Shown piece after piece: positions 46,034 to 55,742 of a stretch of DNA of 64,000 bases; the stretch's first letter is position 1, and the number at the start of each line of letters is the position of its first letter. Below the pieces are notes generated by a model. It ran no database searches. It had not been told where the DNA came from and was given only the letters and a program-made list of their open reading frames with translations. The DNA is from Yamagishiella unicocca (lineage: Eukaryota; Chlorophyta; Chlorophyceae; Chlamydomonadales; Volvocaceae), in contig BDSL01000004.1 in the NCBI GenBank assembly GCA_003116995.1, positions 2,418,001-2,482,000 of the forward strand, written 5' to 3'. Position numbers and translations under genes: made by a program.

Positions 46034-47406
46034 ACCGGCCTGCTTCGATCGCCGTCCACTATGTGCGTCTGTCTACGACACCCGAAAACGGAGTCACTAA
46101 GGGAATAATCCCGATTTTCTAGTATTAGTTTTAGAAGTGCGCCCTTTGACGGACGTCCGTTATGGGGGGACGCATGCTACTGGCGCGAGCCAGTACGACA
46201 TGTAATCAATCGTAAATCGTAGCCGGAGTCACTGCCACATATAATATGCAAATCCGAGGGATCGCAATTTGCAAATCGTTTGACACGCGATACCGGTATG
46301 CATGCGTCGTTCATATGTATGACAATAGTTGCATGCGCCTATGACATTCGTCCGCAAGCTTTGCTAGCTTCGTTCGCGGGAAATATTGTATCGTCTGCGT
46401 GCAGCGAACACCGACCTGACACCTTCTTGCGTGCCTCAGGGTTCACCGAGAGCGGAAGCCCACAACGTGATAGATTTTATCTGCCAGACAGTCTTGAACT
46501 GCTGTCTTGCTGTACGGCTTCCGTGTTGGGACGTGCCTAAGTGTTTACGTGGTTGTCGTGTAGATGCGCCAATGTGCGCCGATCGAAATTCCTCTTGGCC
46601 TCCTGCACCATCGATATCCTCGGTTCCTGCTTTAAGTGATGCATGCGTGCCGTTGGACGTTTAGTTTGATCATCATGCCATTACTTGTTCGTTAGTGGAT
46701 GACAAATAAAGTGGTGACGGAGCAGCGCAAAGGACTTTGCCGACGTTGCTGGCCCTTCCGACAAATAATAAAGTGGTGACGGAGCAGCGCAAAGGGCCTT
46801 GCCGATGTTGCTGGCCCTTCCTGCTGTATGTATGTGAGTATGTCACACCGGGACGGGATGGATCCAATGGGATCCAATGCGGGATGGATCCAACGCTACG
46901 GGATCCAACGCGATCCATCGCGATCCTACGCCATCGACATCCTGACATCTGCTGACGGCGGTTTTTTTGGCAAAAACACCGAAATGAGTGGTTAGCCCTA
47001 CCTATCTATAGATTCCTACAGGGACATGAACATGTATCCCCATACATCGATCGTGGCCTAGATAGTGCTCCACGTGATTTGTGCTAAGCTGCAACAGACC
47101 AATCACAGCAACCAGTCAACCAATCAACCAATCAACCAGCTCCATAAAATATTTAAATTTAAGCCCGCAGAGGTCCCTCAGGCACATAGTGTGGCAGGCA
47201 GTATGTAAGGACCTGCGCACCTAGTGACGCCAATGTGTTCGGGCAGTTTCGGGCTGCGTCGTCATCGTCCATGTGGACATCCCATAGCACACTTTTGCCT
47301 CCATCCGTCGTGTCAGGATGAAGCGGTGACCCTCAATGCTCCCTTTATGCGGCGGCTGGGGATGTGCCGCCGTGGTTGTGGCTTGTGGCGAATTATCGGG
47401 CACATT
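46034..47406. other. Repeat-rich region between duplication and retroelement
   Basis: No gene was recognised. It contains a ~60-bp tandem duplication (46701-46821), a GGATCCAA-rich stretch (46855-46930), CCAATCAA tandem repeats (about 47115-47135) and an AT-rich TATA-like stretch (ATAAAATATTTAAATTTAAG, near 47145). 47407-47447 is an inverted copy of the LTR start of the adjacent retroelement. Confidence 0.5.
46701..46821. repeat. ~60-bp tandem duplication
   Basis: Two copies of a unit beginning GACAAATAA and containing GTGGTGACGGAGCAGCGCAA lie head to tail, with a few substitutions. Confidence 0.9.
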
Positions 47407-47447
47407 GTCAGGCCCCAACACTGGTTTGCTCTATGGCTGCCACCTAG

Positions 47448-48770
47448 GATTTGGCTGGGCCACTCGTGGCGACGGCCGACGGCTATAAATATTGCATGGT
47501 GGCCATTGAGCACTTCAGTAAGCATATTGAGGTGGAACCGTTGTTGGATAAGACCCCAGCACGGGTCGCGCGGGCATACTCCTATGTGCTTGCACGATTT
47601 GGCGCGCCGGCGGAGGTAGTGACGGACAATGGTGCGGAATTTGAGGCGGAGTTTGCGGAGCTGCTGGAACGCTGCTTCATCGATCATCGCCCCACCTCAG
47701 CCAGCCACCCGCAGGCTGATGGAGCAGCGGAGCGGGTCGTGAAGGTGGTGAAGGCGGCACTGCGGAAGGCCTGCTATGAGGCACAGGATCCGCAGGCGTG
47801 GGAGAAGGGGCTGCCGGAGCTGCTGCTGGGTTATCGTTGCTCGCCGCAAGCCTCCACGCGGTTTTCGCCGTATCAGCTGCTATATGGCGGGGTGGCCCCG
47901 GTGGTGCCACCGGCGGTTAGGGAGCGCCTGTCGCCGCCTATCAACTTCGACGACGTGGAAGCCGCAGCTGAGTCGCTGGTGGAGCGGGCGGCCTGGGTGC
48001 GACAAGCCTATCCGGCGGCAGCGGGCAACCTGCTCATCGCGCAGCACCGAGACACGCTGCGCTACTCGGCCATTCGCACTGGCCGCTACCTGGCCAAACC
48101 TGTCGAGTACGCCCCTGGCGACTACGTATATGTGCGGAGAGGCGGGGTCTCCAACACCCTGCAGTTCCCACAGCACGACGTGATCCTGCGGGTGGAGTCG
48201 GTGGGCCCTCTGGGAGTGGCGGTCCTGATCGGTCGCGATGGCGCTCGGACGCGGAGGCGCGTGGAGCAGCTGCTGCCCTGCCATCTGGAAGTGGACCCAA
48301 TTGTGGATACGCGCCTGTTCCGCCCGGCGCGGGACCTGCAGTGTGAGCTCTGCGGGTCGCCACATGGCGAGAAGCGCATGCTACTCTGCGACGGGTGCAA
48401 CACGGGCTGGCACTGGACGTGCTTGGAGCTGCCGAAGAAGCCGGAGGGGGAGTGGCTTTGCCCGCGCTGCCGGGAGCTGGGTCTGGGGGGGCCGCAGGGC
48501 CCTGTGCCGGAGCGTGAGGCTGCGGGCAAGCTGCTGTTCCCGCGGGCAGCCACCCGGCAGCGGGATGAGGAAGCGGCGGCGTTGGATGGGCGCAAGGTGC
48601 AGCGCTTGGAGCAGGGAGAGGGCAGGGGCAAGGGCAAGAAGGTTCGGCGGAGGGAAGGGGTGTTGGAGTATCAGGGGGCCTTGGCACGGCCACGGTACTT
48701 CGTGGTGCGTTGGTCTGGAGGTGAATCGGAGGAGGTAACCCTGTCGAGGGCACGTCGCATGCTTGTGTGA
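47448..48770 (+). CDS. Integrase core - PHD finger - C-terminal domain (5'-truncated pol)
   Basis: The frame opens right after a TAG with DLAGPLVATADGYKY, where the Asp is the expected first catalytic residue of the DDE core. Then come VVTDNGAEF (second Asp) and SHPQADGAAERVVK (catalytic Glu), so the triad is complete. It continues with GYRCSPQASTRFSPYQLLYG, typical of Gypsy integrases, and a C4HC3 PHD finger at about residues 300-345 (CELCGSPHGEKRMLLCDGC, HWTCLELP, LCPRCREL). A basic linker leads to a C-terminal RYFVVRWSGGESEEVTL segment that resembles a chromodomain-like tail. There is no start codon and no upstream pol, so this is a fragment that would normally be cut from a polyprotein. 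PHD fingers bind histone tails; targeting of integration to chromatin is inference. Confidence 0.85.
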   Translation, partial: DLAGPLVATADGYKYCMVAIEHFSKHIEVEPLLDKTPARVARAYSYVLARFGAPAEVVTDNGAEFEAEFAELLERCFIDHRPTSASHPQADGAAERVVKVVKAALRKACYEAQDPQAWEKGLPELLLGYRCSPQASTRFSPYQLLYGGVAPVVPPAVRERLSPPINFDDVEAAAESLVERAAWVRQAYPAAAGNLLIAQHRDTLRYSAIRTGRYLAKPVEYAPGDYVYVRRGGVSNTLQFPQHDVILRVESVGPLGVAVLIGRDGARTRRRVEQLLPCHLEVDPIVDTRLFRPARDLQCELCGSPHGEKRMLLCDGCNTGWHWTCLELPKKPEGEWLCPRCRELGLGGPQGPVPEREAAGKLLFPRAATRQRDEEAAALDGRKVQRLEQGEGRGKGKKVRRREGVLEYQGALARPRYFVVRWSGGESEEVTLSRARRMLV

Positions 48771-49135
48771 AGTGGGCATATGCGGGTTTGCTCAGGTGTT
48801 GGGCTGGAGGGCTGGCGAGCGTCTAGCATGGCGAGGGATGCGGTGGGATTGGAGGTGTATAGCTGGGGGCTGCTGGCGGGAGTCAGCGTTGTTGGTGCTG
48901 TGACCAGTGCCGGACACTGTGAGGCTGGAAACGGCTCGGGGTGGTCCCGATGTGGTGGGCGATGAGGCAACTAGGGAGATGAGGCGCTTCTGCCGCCTCG
49001 GCCTGGCTCTGTTGGACTGTGGTCGGGCATGCCTGAGTTGTGTTTGGGCCGTGGACTTTCTCGTGTGCGCGTAGGTCATTGTGCTAACAACCGCGTGCGT
49101 TCGTGTACTTCCCGCCCTTGGTTGTGGGGGGGAGT

Positions 49136-49672
49136 TGTGACCTAGGTGGCAGCCATAGAGCAAACCAGTGTTGGGGCCTGACAGCTGTCGAGCCCCATCG
49201 CCGGCACGTGCATTTCGTGGGCAGCTGGGCCCTACGGCTAGGCTGCCTGTTGCGGTATTACGTGTTTATCTGTAGTATTGCATCACGTCTCTCGCTGAGG
49301 CTAGGCTTGAGTGCTGCGCTGGCAGCTGCGCGGTAGCTGTCGGTTGGTTCTGGAGCCACGGGCTCCAGGTAGGAGAACCGTACGGCGGGAGCGCGGCCTG
49401 CGCGCGCGCGCGCTTTCCGAGCGCAACACCGATTGTCTCGGTGTTGCGCGGTGCTACGACAAGTTGGAGTAGAGTGTAATGGCCTGATCAACCATTGTCG
49501 CGCTCGCAAACAACTCGGCGCAATCCGCAACCACCCTTAGCAACCATATAGTCCCCACTAGGCTGGTCCCCTAGTGCTTATTGCCGCTGGCTGGTATAGC
49601 CAACGGATTTAGGACGGAGAGGCTGGGCCTTACAGGCCGGGAAGCTAACACCTCCGATCGGGGCCAATTAAA
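49136..49672 (+). repeat. 3' LTR of the plus-strand element
   Basis: Begins TGTGACCTAGGTGGCAGCC after the G-rich tract and runs through TGTCGAGCCCCATCGCC to about GAAGCTAACA or slightly beyond. Outer limits are judged from homology with the other two copies. The alternating CG/GC stretch near 49400 is part of it. Confidence 0.7.
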
Positions 49673-49673
49673 T

Positions 49674-50103
49674 GGACTATATGGTTGCTAAGGGTGGTTG
49701 CGGATTGCGCCGAGTTGTTTGCGAGCGCGACAATGGTTGATCAGGCCATTACACTCTACTCCAACTTGTCGTAGCACCGCGCAACACCGAGACAATCGGT
49801 GTTGCGCTCGGAAAGCGCGCGCGCGCGCAGGCCGCGCATCCGCCGTACGGTTCTCCTACCTGGAGCCCGTGCCTCCAGAACCAACCGACAGCTACCGTGC
49901 AGCTGCCAGCGCAGCACTCAAGCCTAGCCTCAGCGAGAGACGTGGCGCAATACTACAGGTTAACACATAACACCGCAACAGGCAGCCTAGCCGTAGGGCC
50001 CAGCTGCCCACGAAATGCACGTGCCGGCGATGGGGCTCGACAGCTGTCAGGCCCCAACACTGGTTTGCTCTATGGCTGCCACCTAGGTCACAACTCCCCC
50101 CCA
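49674..50103 (-). repeat. 3' LTR of the minus-strand element, truncated at its end
   Basis: Reverse complement of the LTR at 49136-49556. It lacks the last ~117 bp, which are present in the 55258-55742 copy and in the facing LTR. Confidence 0.75.
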
Positions 50104-50457
50104 CAACCAAGGGCGGGAGGTACACGAACGCACGCGGTTGTTAGCACAATGACCTACGCGCACACGAGAAAGTCCACGGCCCAAACACAACTCAGGCATG
50201 CCCGACCACAGTCCAACAGAGCCAGGCCGAGGCGGCAGAAGCGCCTCATCTCCCTAGTTGCCTCATCGCCCACCACATCGGGACCACCCCGAGCCGTTTC
50301 CAGCCTCACAGCGTCCGGCACTGGTCACAGCACCAACAACGCTGACTCCCGCCGACAGCCCCTAGCTGTACACCTCCAACCCCACCGCATCCCTCGCCAT
50401 GCTAGACGCTCGCCAGCCCTCTAGCCCAACACCTGAGCAAACCCGCATATGCCCACT

Positions 50458-50667
50458 TCACACAAGCATGCGACGTACCCTCGACAGGGTTACCTCCTCC
50501 GATTCACCTCCAGACCAACGCACCACGAAGTACCGTGGCCGTGCCAAGGCCCCCTGATACTCCAACACCCCTTCCCTCCGCCGAACCTTCTTGCCCTTGC
50601 CCCTGCCCTCTCCCTGCACTAAGCACTGCGCCTTGCGCCCATGCATCCATCGCCGCCGCTTCCTCAT
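50458..50667 (-). pseudogene. Out-of-frame pol C-terminal tail
   Basis: Encodes the same basic linker and RYFVVRWSGGESEEVTL tail as the plus-strand integrase. It is in a different frame from the upstream gag-PHD ORF, which stops at 50679. It has no start of its own, so it is a frameshifted remnant. Confidence 0.75.
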
Positions 50668-50678
50668 CCCGCTGCCGG

Positions 50679-53600
50679 TTAGCTGCCCGCGGGAACAGCA
50701 GCTTGCCCGCAGCCTTCACGCTCTGGCACGGGGCCCTGCGGCCCCCCCAGACCCAGCTCCCGGCAGCGCGGGCAGAGCCACTCCCCCTCCGGCTTCTTCG
50801 GCAGCTCCAAGCACGTCCCGTGCCAGCCTGTGTTGCACCCGTCGCAGAGCAGCCAGGTAGCTGCCCGCGGGAACAGCAGCTTGCCCTCAGCCCCACGCTC
50901 TGGCACAGGGCCCTGCGGCACCCCCAGACCCAGTTCCCGGCAGCACGGGCAGAGCCGCTCCCCCTCCGTCTTCTTTGGCAGCTCCAAGCACGCCCAGTGC
51001 CAGCCTGTTTCACACCCGTCGCAGAGCAACACGCACTTCTCACGAGCACACTGTAGGTCCCGTGCCAGCCGCAACAGGCGCGTATCCACGATTGGATCCA
51101 TCTCCATGAAGCAGGGCAGCAGCTGCTCCCCTTCCATCAAACGCCTCAACTGCCGAAAAGGCTCTCGGGCCACTTGGCTGTAGAGCCGGTAGTAGTTGGC
51201 CAGCCTCGCAAGGCTTCTCAGCTCTTTTAAGTGAATATTGGCCTCCCCCCCCGAGTCCGTGCTGTTCGCGGACTCGTCGTCGTTGCTGCCAGCATCACCA
51301 CTGCCATCATCATTGCTGGTGTCTTGCATGAGCGACAGGTCGGGCGCTGGCGGCAGAGGATTGTCCGGCGGCTGCAGCGGCGGCGGTTGTGGTGGCGGCG
51401 GTGGTGGCAGCGGTGGTGGCAGCGGTGGCGGCAGCGGCGGCAATGGCGATGGCGGCAATGGCAGCGACGGCGGTACCGGTGGTGTCAGCGGCAACGGCGG
51501 CTGCGCTTGCGGCGGCGGCGTCAGTGGCGGCGGCGGTGGCGGTGGCGGCGGTGATGGTGGCGGCGACGATGGCGGCGGCAGTGCGTGTGGCAGCGGTGGC
51601 GGCAGCGGCGGCAATGGCGATGGCGGCAATGGCAGCTGCGGCGGCTGCGTCAACGGCTGCGCCAGCGACGGTGGCGGTGGCGGCGGCAGCGGCGCTTGCA
51701 GCGGCGGCGTCAGTGGCAGCGGCGGTGGCGGCGGCGATGGTGGCGGCGACGATGGCGGCGGCAGTGCGTGCGGCGACGGCGGCGGCGGCAGTGCTTGTGG
51801 TGGCCGCAGTGGCGTTGATGACTGTGACGCAGCGACCACAGTGGCAGCGGCAGGGGCGCCTGAGCCCGCATCTGGCAGGGGAACCAGTGGCAGCTCTATT
51901 GTTGACTGGTCGAGGCCCCGCCCCGGCAGACGGCACCCCAATACCCGGCGACCGAAGTCCAGCACGACACGATAGACATCCTCCAGCCACAGCGTACCCA
52001 GCAGGAGGTCGAATGCTTGAGGCCCCGGGACGATGAAGCACTCGATCGTCACCGTATGTGCTTGTGGAGTGCCAGCCGCGACGGTGAGTGCCAGCCCACC
52101 AGCCACTCGGGCGAGCTCCTGTGTCGTACCGCTTAGGGTCTGCACCATGATGCCGGTGCCGTACTCCGCCCGCAACGCCCACTGCCTGGCTTGACCATCG
52201 GTGAGCACAGTCACCTGGCTCGCAGAGTCGGGCAGCGTGTGTGCCGCCATCATGCCACGGTGAGACACACCTGTAGCCAGCGACTCCTGCCGCAGCACCA
52301 GCAGATTGCCCTGCCGGCGTTTGGCCTTGAGCTGCTGCGCCATTACCGCGGCACCTTCAACCGAAGTCAGGTGCAGCAAGTCCTCCACGCGACGAACACA
52401 CATGCCAAGCTTTTCAAGTGCCACTGCCAGGCCTGCCAGCACGGCATCGCTGACCGGGTGCGGGTGCTGACGCCGCGGTCGGCCGGTGGCGATGGCCGGC
52501 TTGACTGCCGCCGGCGGTGGAGGAGCACCCGTGGGAGGGAGCTTGGGTACGGGCGCCGTCGGATCCCTCCCCGCACTCGGTCGCGATGCCGGCAGGAACG
52601 ACAGCGGCAGCTGGTCTTGCATGACACCACCCATCGCGGCCGCTGTGGTGGTGAAGACATGGGCGACCCCAAACTCTCGCCCGTACGTGGGCACGCTGAC
52701 ACCGACGTGGACATGCGGATGCCCTTGTCCATCGGTCGCCCGCTCCCCCAAAGGCCTGTCGTCGTCGCTGTCGCGCGGCTTCCAAGCGCGAGCCGCGTCT
52801 CCGGAGTGGATGAGCCGTGCTGCCACCTGCTCGCCCTCCTTCAGCGCCTTGCGGAAGGCAAAGCAATCGTCCTCGCGGTGATTTTGTGTCTGGTGCGTGG
52901 GGCACCACTGCCGCGCTCCCGGCGGCCTAGGCCGCACCACTGCACGGCCAGCCGTCATGCCCAGCTTGGCCAGCAGCGCTTCCTGTGGCCCGAGTGTGGG
53001 CCCCGCAAGCACTCGCGGCGCGTGCACCTCTGACTCACCCACGGCCCTGGTGCCGATGTCAGCGGGTGGTGTGTCCGCATCGAGGCCAAGGTGCTGCTGG
53101 GCGTCCTCAATCCAGTCCCGCACGTTCTCAGCAGTCGGGTGATACTTGCGGCCCGGTGCTGCCATGAGCCTGAAGGCCGCTGCGGCTGCGTTGTACGCGG
53201 TGTCCAGGGCGGCGCGTAGGCGCGGGAACTCGCTGTACGGTACACCATTCAGAAAGGTCTGTCCCTGCAGGGCCGGCGTGGTGAGCTCCGCATCACAGTG
53301 TGCCACCAGCATCCTCAGCCTGTTATACGCTGCCTGGCCCGACTCGCCACGCCCTAGCCGGAACTGAGCCAGGGCCGCCTGCATCGGCTTGTCAGAGTGG
53401 CGCATCGCCGCAATCGCTTCATCCAGCCAGAACAGGACGATGTGCTTGACTTCGCCCACCCCTTGACCGCGGTACTCCTCCGGCTTCCCGCCTGCCTCAA
53501 GGTAAGCGGCCTGGTGCCGTGTGCAAGTGTGGGTCACGGCGCCACGCCCAGGCTGGCCACCCGGCCCCATGATCCAGTGCTCCAGTTGGGAGCCATGCAC

Positions 53601-54716
53601 TGCTGAGCTGGTGACCAAGAGCTGCAGTAGTCGCAGTGGCGATGTGGCCGCCGGATGGTTCGCGTCGAAGTGCCGGCTTTGCTCCGTGAGCCAGCGCACG
53701 ACCTCGCCCTGAAACGTCATTCGCCCTTCAACGCCTCCGTCCCATTTCGCGTCGAGCGCCTTCGGGTCCTTGCCGCCGGGAGCCGTCATCATGATACCCA
53801 TGGGCAGCCCGCAAGAGGGCAGGGCGGCGATGGAGAGCCCTGGCGTGGATCCCGCTGGCAGTGCAGACGCTTGTACCGCCGGCGCAGCAGCGCCCATCAG
53901 CAGTGGGGACACCGTGGACACTTGTGGAGCACCTGGCGCCACGGCGGCGCCGCCCAGATTGAGCAGACCTCGCAGCTCCCCCTGCAACATCTCCCTGAGA
54001 GTGGCTCGCATGGTCTCCCTGATGGCCTCCTGCACGTCGCTCGGGGGCGCCGGCTGGCTGCGGTCGAGCCCAGGTGGGCAGTCAGCCCGACGGTGGGGCA
54101 AGGCACGACGGGAGCGACGCCGGGGCGCCTCAGCTGCTGGTGCCTCACGCGCGACCTGCGCCTGCTGCTCCAACAAAGCCTCGAGCCCAGTGTGGACCCT
54201 CCACCTCTCGCGCGTCCGTTGGCGGCGTGGCGGCAAGGGGCCGGACCCGGGAGCAGAGAGACGAGCCAGCTCCGACTGGGCGACCTCCGATTCCCATTCC
54301 GTGCCCTCATCGTCACTGTCGTCTTGCCCGGATTGGGCATGGTAGCTCTCGTCGGCGCTCGAGTCCGAGGGGGACCTGGGCGGGGGACGATGGCGATGAC
54401 TCGGCCGGGCTGACCGAGCAGCGGCGGCCGCACGCCTTCCGTCGGACGCAGGTATGCTCCCGGCTGCCGCTGCGGTGATGGCATTCAGGGGCGTCCGCTG
54501 CTCCGCCGGTGGTGGGGAGTCGCCGGCGCGGACTCGGCGGGCTGGCCCGCCCCGCAGGCGGCTGCCGCGGAGCCATGGTTGCAGCTGTTGCACGCCAGCG
54601 GCCAGGGCTCCAGCGGCTAGGGTGCCGGAGTAGCGGGCGGCAGCCGCGAGGTAAGGCACTCCCGCGGCTGCCCCGGCAGCCCCAGGATCGGGCTCCGAAG
54701 TCCCGCGTCGAGACAT
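50679..54716 (-). CDS. Gag - protease-like - Pro-rich - RT remnant - degenerate PHD polyprotein
   Basis: One uninterrupted frame of about 1345 codons from ATG 54716. Order: basic/acidic low-complexity N-terminus; gag core (WLTEQSRHFDANHP, ALAQFRLGRGESGQAAYNRL); a Cys/His knuckle-like CPTHQTQNHREDDC; a retropepsin-like region with DSAS where DSG/DTG is expected, followed by FDLLLGTLWLEDVYRVVLDF; a ~150-residue proline-rich block (50-60% Pro); and a stub of reverse transcriptase (LRSLARLANYYRLYSQVARE). The frame then jumps to EQLLPCFMEMDPIVDTRLL, which aligns with sequence after the integrase core of the sister element. RT, RNase H and integrase are therefore deleted in frame. The end carries two PHD-like copies (LLCDGCETGWHWACLELP and LLCDGCNTGWHGTCLELP), both missing N-terminal zinc ligands. 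The protease may be inactive. Confidence 0.82.
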   Translation of the reverse strand: MSRRGTSEPDPGAAGAAAGVPYLAAAARYSGTLAAGALAAGVQQLQPWLRGSRLRGGPARRVRAGDSPPPAEQRTPLNAITAAAAGSIPASDGRRAAAAARSARPSHRHRPPPRSPSDSSADESYHAQSGQDDSDDEGTEWESEVAQSELARLSAPGSGPLPPRRQRTRERWRVHTGLEALLEQQAQVAREAPAAEAPRRRSRRALPHRRADCPPGLDRSQPAPPSDVQEAIRETMRATLREMLQGELRGLLNLGGAAVAPGAPQVSTVSPLLMGAAAPAVQASALPAGSTPGLSIAALPSCGLPMGIMMTAPGGKDPKALDAKWDGGVEGRMTFQGEVVRWLTEQSRHFDANHPAATSPLRLLQLLVTSSAVHGSQLEHWIMGPGGQPGRGAVTHTCTRHQAAYLEAGGKPEEYRGQGVGEVKHIVLFWLDEAIAAMRHSDKPMQAALAQFRLGRGESGQAAYNRLRMLVAHCDAELTTPALQGQTFLNGVPYSEFPRLRAALDTAYNAAAAAFRLMAAPGRKYHPTAENVRDWIEDAQQHLGLDADTPPADIGTRAVGESEVHAPRVLAGPTLGPQEALLAKLGMTAGRAVVRPRPPGARQWCPTHQTQNHREDDCFAFRKALKEGEQVAARLIHSGDAARAWKPRDSDDDRPLGERATDGQGHPHVHVGVSVPTYGREFGVAHVFTTTAAAMGGVMQDQLPLSFLPASRPSAGRDPTAPVPKLPPTGAPPPPAAVKPAIATGRPRRQHPHPVSDAVLAGLAVALEKLGMCVRRVEDLLHLTSVEGAAVMAQQLKAKRRQGNLLVLRQESLATGVSHRGMMAAHTLPDSASQVTVLTDGQARQWALRAEYGTGIMVQTLSGTTQELARVAGGLALTVAAGTPQAHTVTIECFIVPGPQAFDLLLGTLWLEDVYRVVLDFGRRVLGCRLPGRGLDQSTIELPLVPLPDAGSGAPAAATVVAASQSSTPLRPPQALPPPPSPHALPPPSSPPPSPPPPPLPLTPPLQAPLPPPPPPSLAQPLTQPPQLPLPPSPLPPLPPPLPHALPPPSSPPPSPPPPPPPPPLTPPPQAQPPLPLTPPVPPSLPLPPSPLPPLPPPLPPPLPPPPPPQPPPLQPPDNPLPPAPDLSLMQDTSNDDGSGDAGSNDDESANSTDSGGEANIHLKELRSLARLANYYRLYSQVAREPFRQLRRLMEGEQLLPCFMEMDPIVDTRLLRLARDLQCAREKCVLLCDGCETGWHWACLELPKKTEGERLCPCCRELGLGVPQGPVPERGAEGKLLFPRAATWLLCDGCNTGWHGTCLELPKKPEGEWLCPRCRELGLGGPQGPVPEREGCGQAAVPAGS
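50681..51036. repeat. 178-bp tandem duplication carrying the PHD module
   Basis: AGCTGCCCGCGGGAACAGCA recurs at 50681 and 50859, and the sequences that follow align. This duplicated the PHD-coding segment within the minus-strand element. Confidence 0.85.
51361..51832 (-). repeat. Coding repeat: proline-rich (GGC/GGT)n tract in the gag ORF
   Basis: Triplet-like GGCGGC/GGTGGC/GGCAGC runs on plus encode PPPPLPPSP-type sequence on minus. Opposite-strand Gly/Ser or Ala/Thr ORFs here are shadows. Confidence 0.85.
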
Positions 54717-55257
54717 GGGACACCTACTGCTGCCGATGTGCAAGAGCGGAAATCAGGCTGCGGTAGACGCTGTGCTGTCACCGGTCGACCGGCGGCAAGC
54801 AGCGGAGGGCCACTTCACATACCCTTCGCGACGGCTGACTCCACGCGAAGGGGCGGACCCTCACACTACTCACCGTCGGCCTACGGGCAGCAAGGGAAAA
54901 CACCAAGGAGAACACGACGAAGCCGTCAGTATTGGAAACAAGTTGTCGAGCGTTGAGTTGCCTATTGTCGGCCTAACAGCAAGTAAATTGCGATCGGATC
55001 GCTCAGCGCCGGAATGGCTGGTTGTTATGCACAGAAACAACGAAGAAGCAGTATGCTGCAAAGCAGGCTTGCTAAAGAGAACAGGCTTATGCCCTAACGG
55101 GCTGCTGGCAATGCGACCTAGCGGGAAATCGATCGTCACCGATTCTCGTAGGGAAGGCGCTCCCCGGCCAACTGCGTGGCCTTTGCGCAACCTCGGACTC
55201 CACCGATGGGTTGGTCTCCAGCGAACACTACCTCCACTGACTCGGTGTTGCGCGGTG

Positions 55258-55742
55258 CTAATTGGCCCCGATCGGAGGTGTTAGCTTCCCGGCCTGTAAG
55301 GCCCAGCCTCTCCGTCCTAAATCCGTTGGCTATACCAGCCAGCGGCAATAAGCACTAGGGGACCAGCCTAGTGGGGACTATATGGTTGCTAAGGGTGGTT
55401 GCGGATTGCGCCGAGTTGTTTGCGAGCGCGACAATGGTTGATCAGGCCATTACACTCTACTCCAACTTGTCGTAGCACCGCGCAACACCGAGACAATCGG
55501 TGTTGCGCTCGGAAAGCGCGCGCGCGCGCAGGCCGCGCATCCGCCGTACGGTTCTCCTACCTGGAGCCCGTGCCTCCAGAACCAACCGACAGCTACCGTG
55601 CAGCTGCCAGCGCAGCACTCAAGCCTAGCCTCAGCGAGAGACGTGGCGCAATACTACAGGTTAACACATAACACCGCAACAGGCAGCCTAGCCGTAGGGC
55701 CCAGCTGCCCACGAAATGCACGTGCCGGCGATGGGGCTCGAC
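55258..55742 (-). repeat. 5' LTR of the minus-strand element
   Basis: Matches the plus-strand 3' LTR in reverse complement and runs to its TAATTGGCCCC end. It lacks the ~50-bp TGTGACCTAGG start present in the two 3' LTRs, so its outer edge is truncated at GCTCGAC, next to the unrelated repeat at 55745. Confidence 0.75.

Larger units (their letters stand above)
47407..49672 (+). mobile_element. Truncated Ty3/Gypsy-type retroelement (integrase end plus 3' LTR)
   Basis: Contains the pol 3' end (integrase, PHD finger, C-terminal domain), an untranslated stretch, a G-rich polypurine-like tract (GTGGGGGGGAGT, near 49128) and an LTR running to about 49652-49672. Gag, protease, reverse transcriptase and RNase H are absent. 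On the left, integrase is joined directly to an inverted fragment of the element's own LTR. Confidence 0.8.
48590..50640. repeat. Near-kilobase inverted repeat (tail-to-tail retroelement ends)
   Basis: Arm 48590-49556 is repeated as the reverse complement at 49674-50640, with few differences. The unpaired centre is 49557-49673. Each arm holds the end of the pol C-terminal domain, the untranslated region and an LTR. Confidence 0.92.
49674..55742 (-). mobile_element. Internally deleted Ty3/Gypsy-type retroelement (LTR-gag-PR-fragmentary pol-LTR)
   Basis: On the minus strand: LTR 55742-55258, leader 55257-54717, a gag-protease ORF, pol reduced to a short reverse-transcriptase remnant and PHD pieces, a frameshifted pol tail (50667-50458), and a truncated 3' LTR. 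It shares LTR and pol tail with the plus-strand fragment, so both belong to one family. It is non-autonomous as it stands. Confidence 0.78.

Noticed and set aside
51238..51975. Plus-strand Gly/Ser- or Ala-rich ORFs over the gag proline block
   Set aside because: Opposite strand of a GGC/GGT triplet repeat. The minus gag frame is 1345 codons long and has retroelement motifs.
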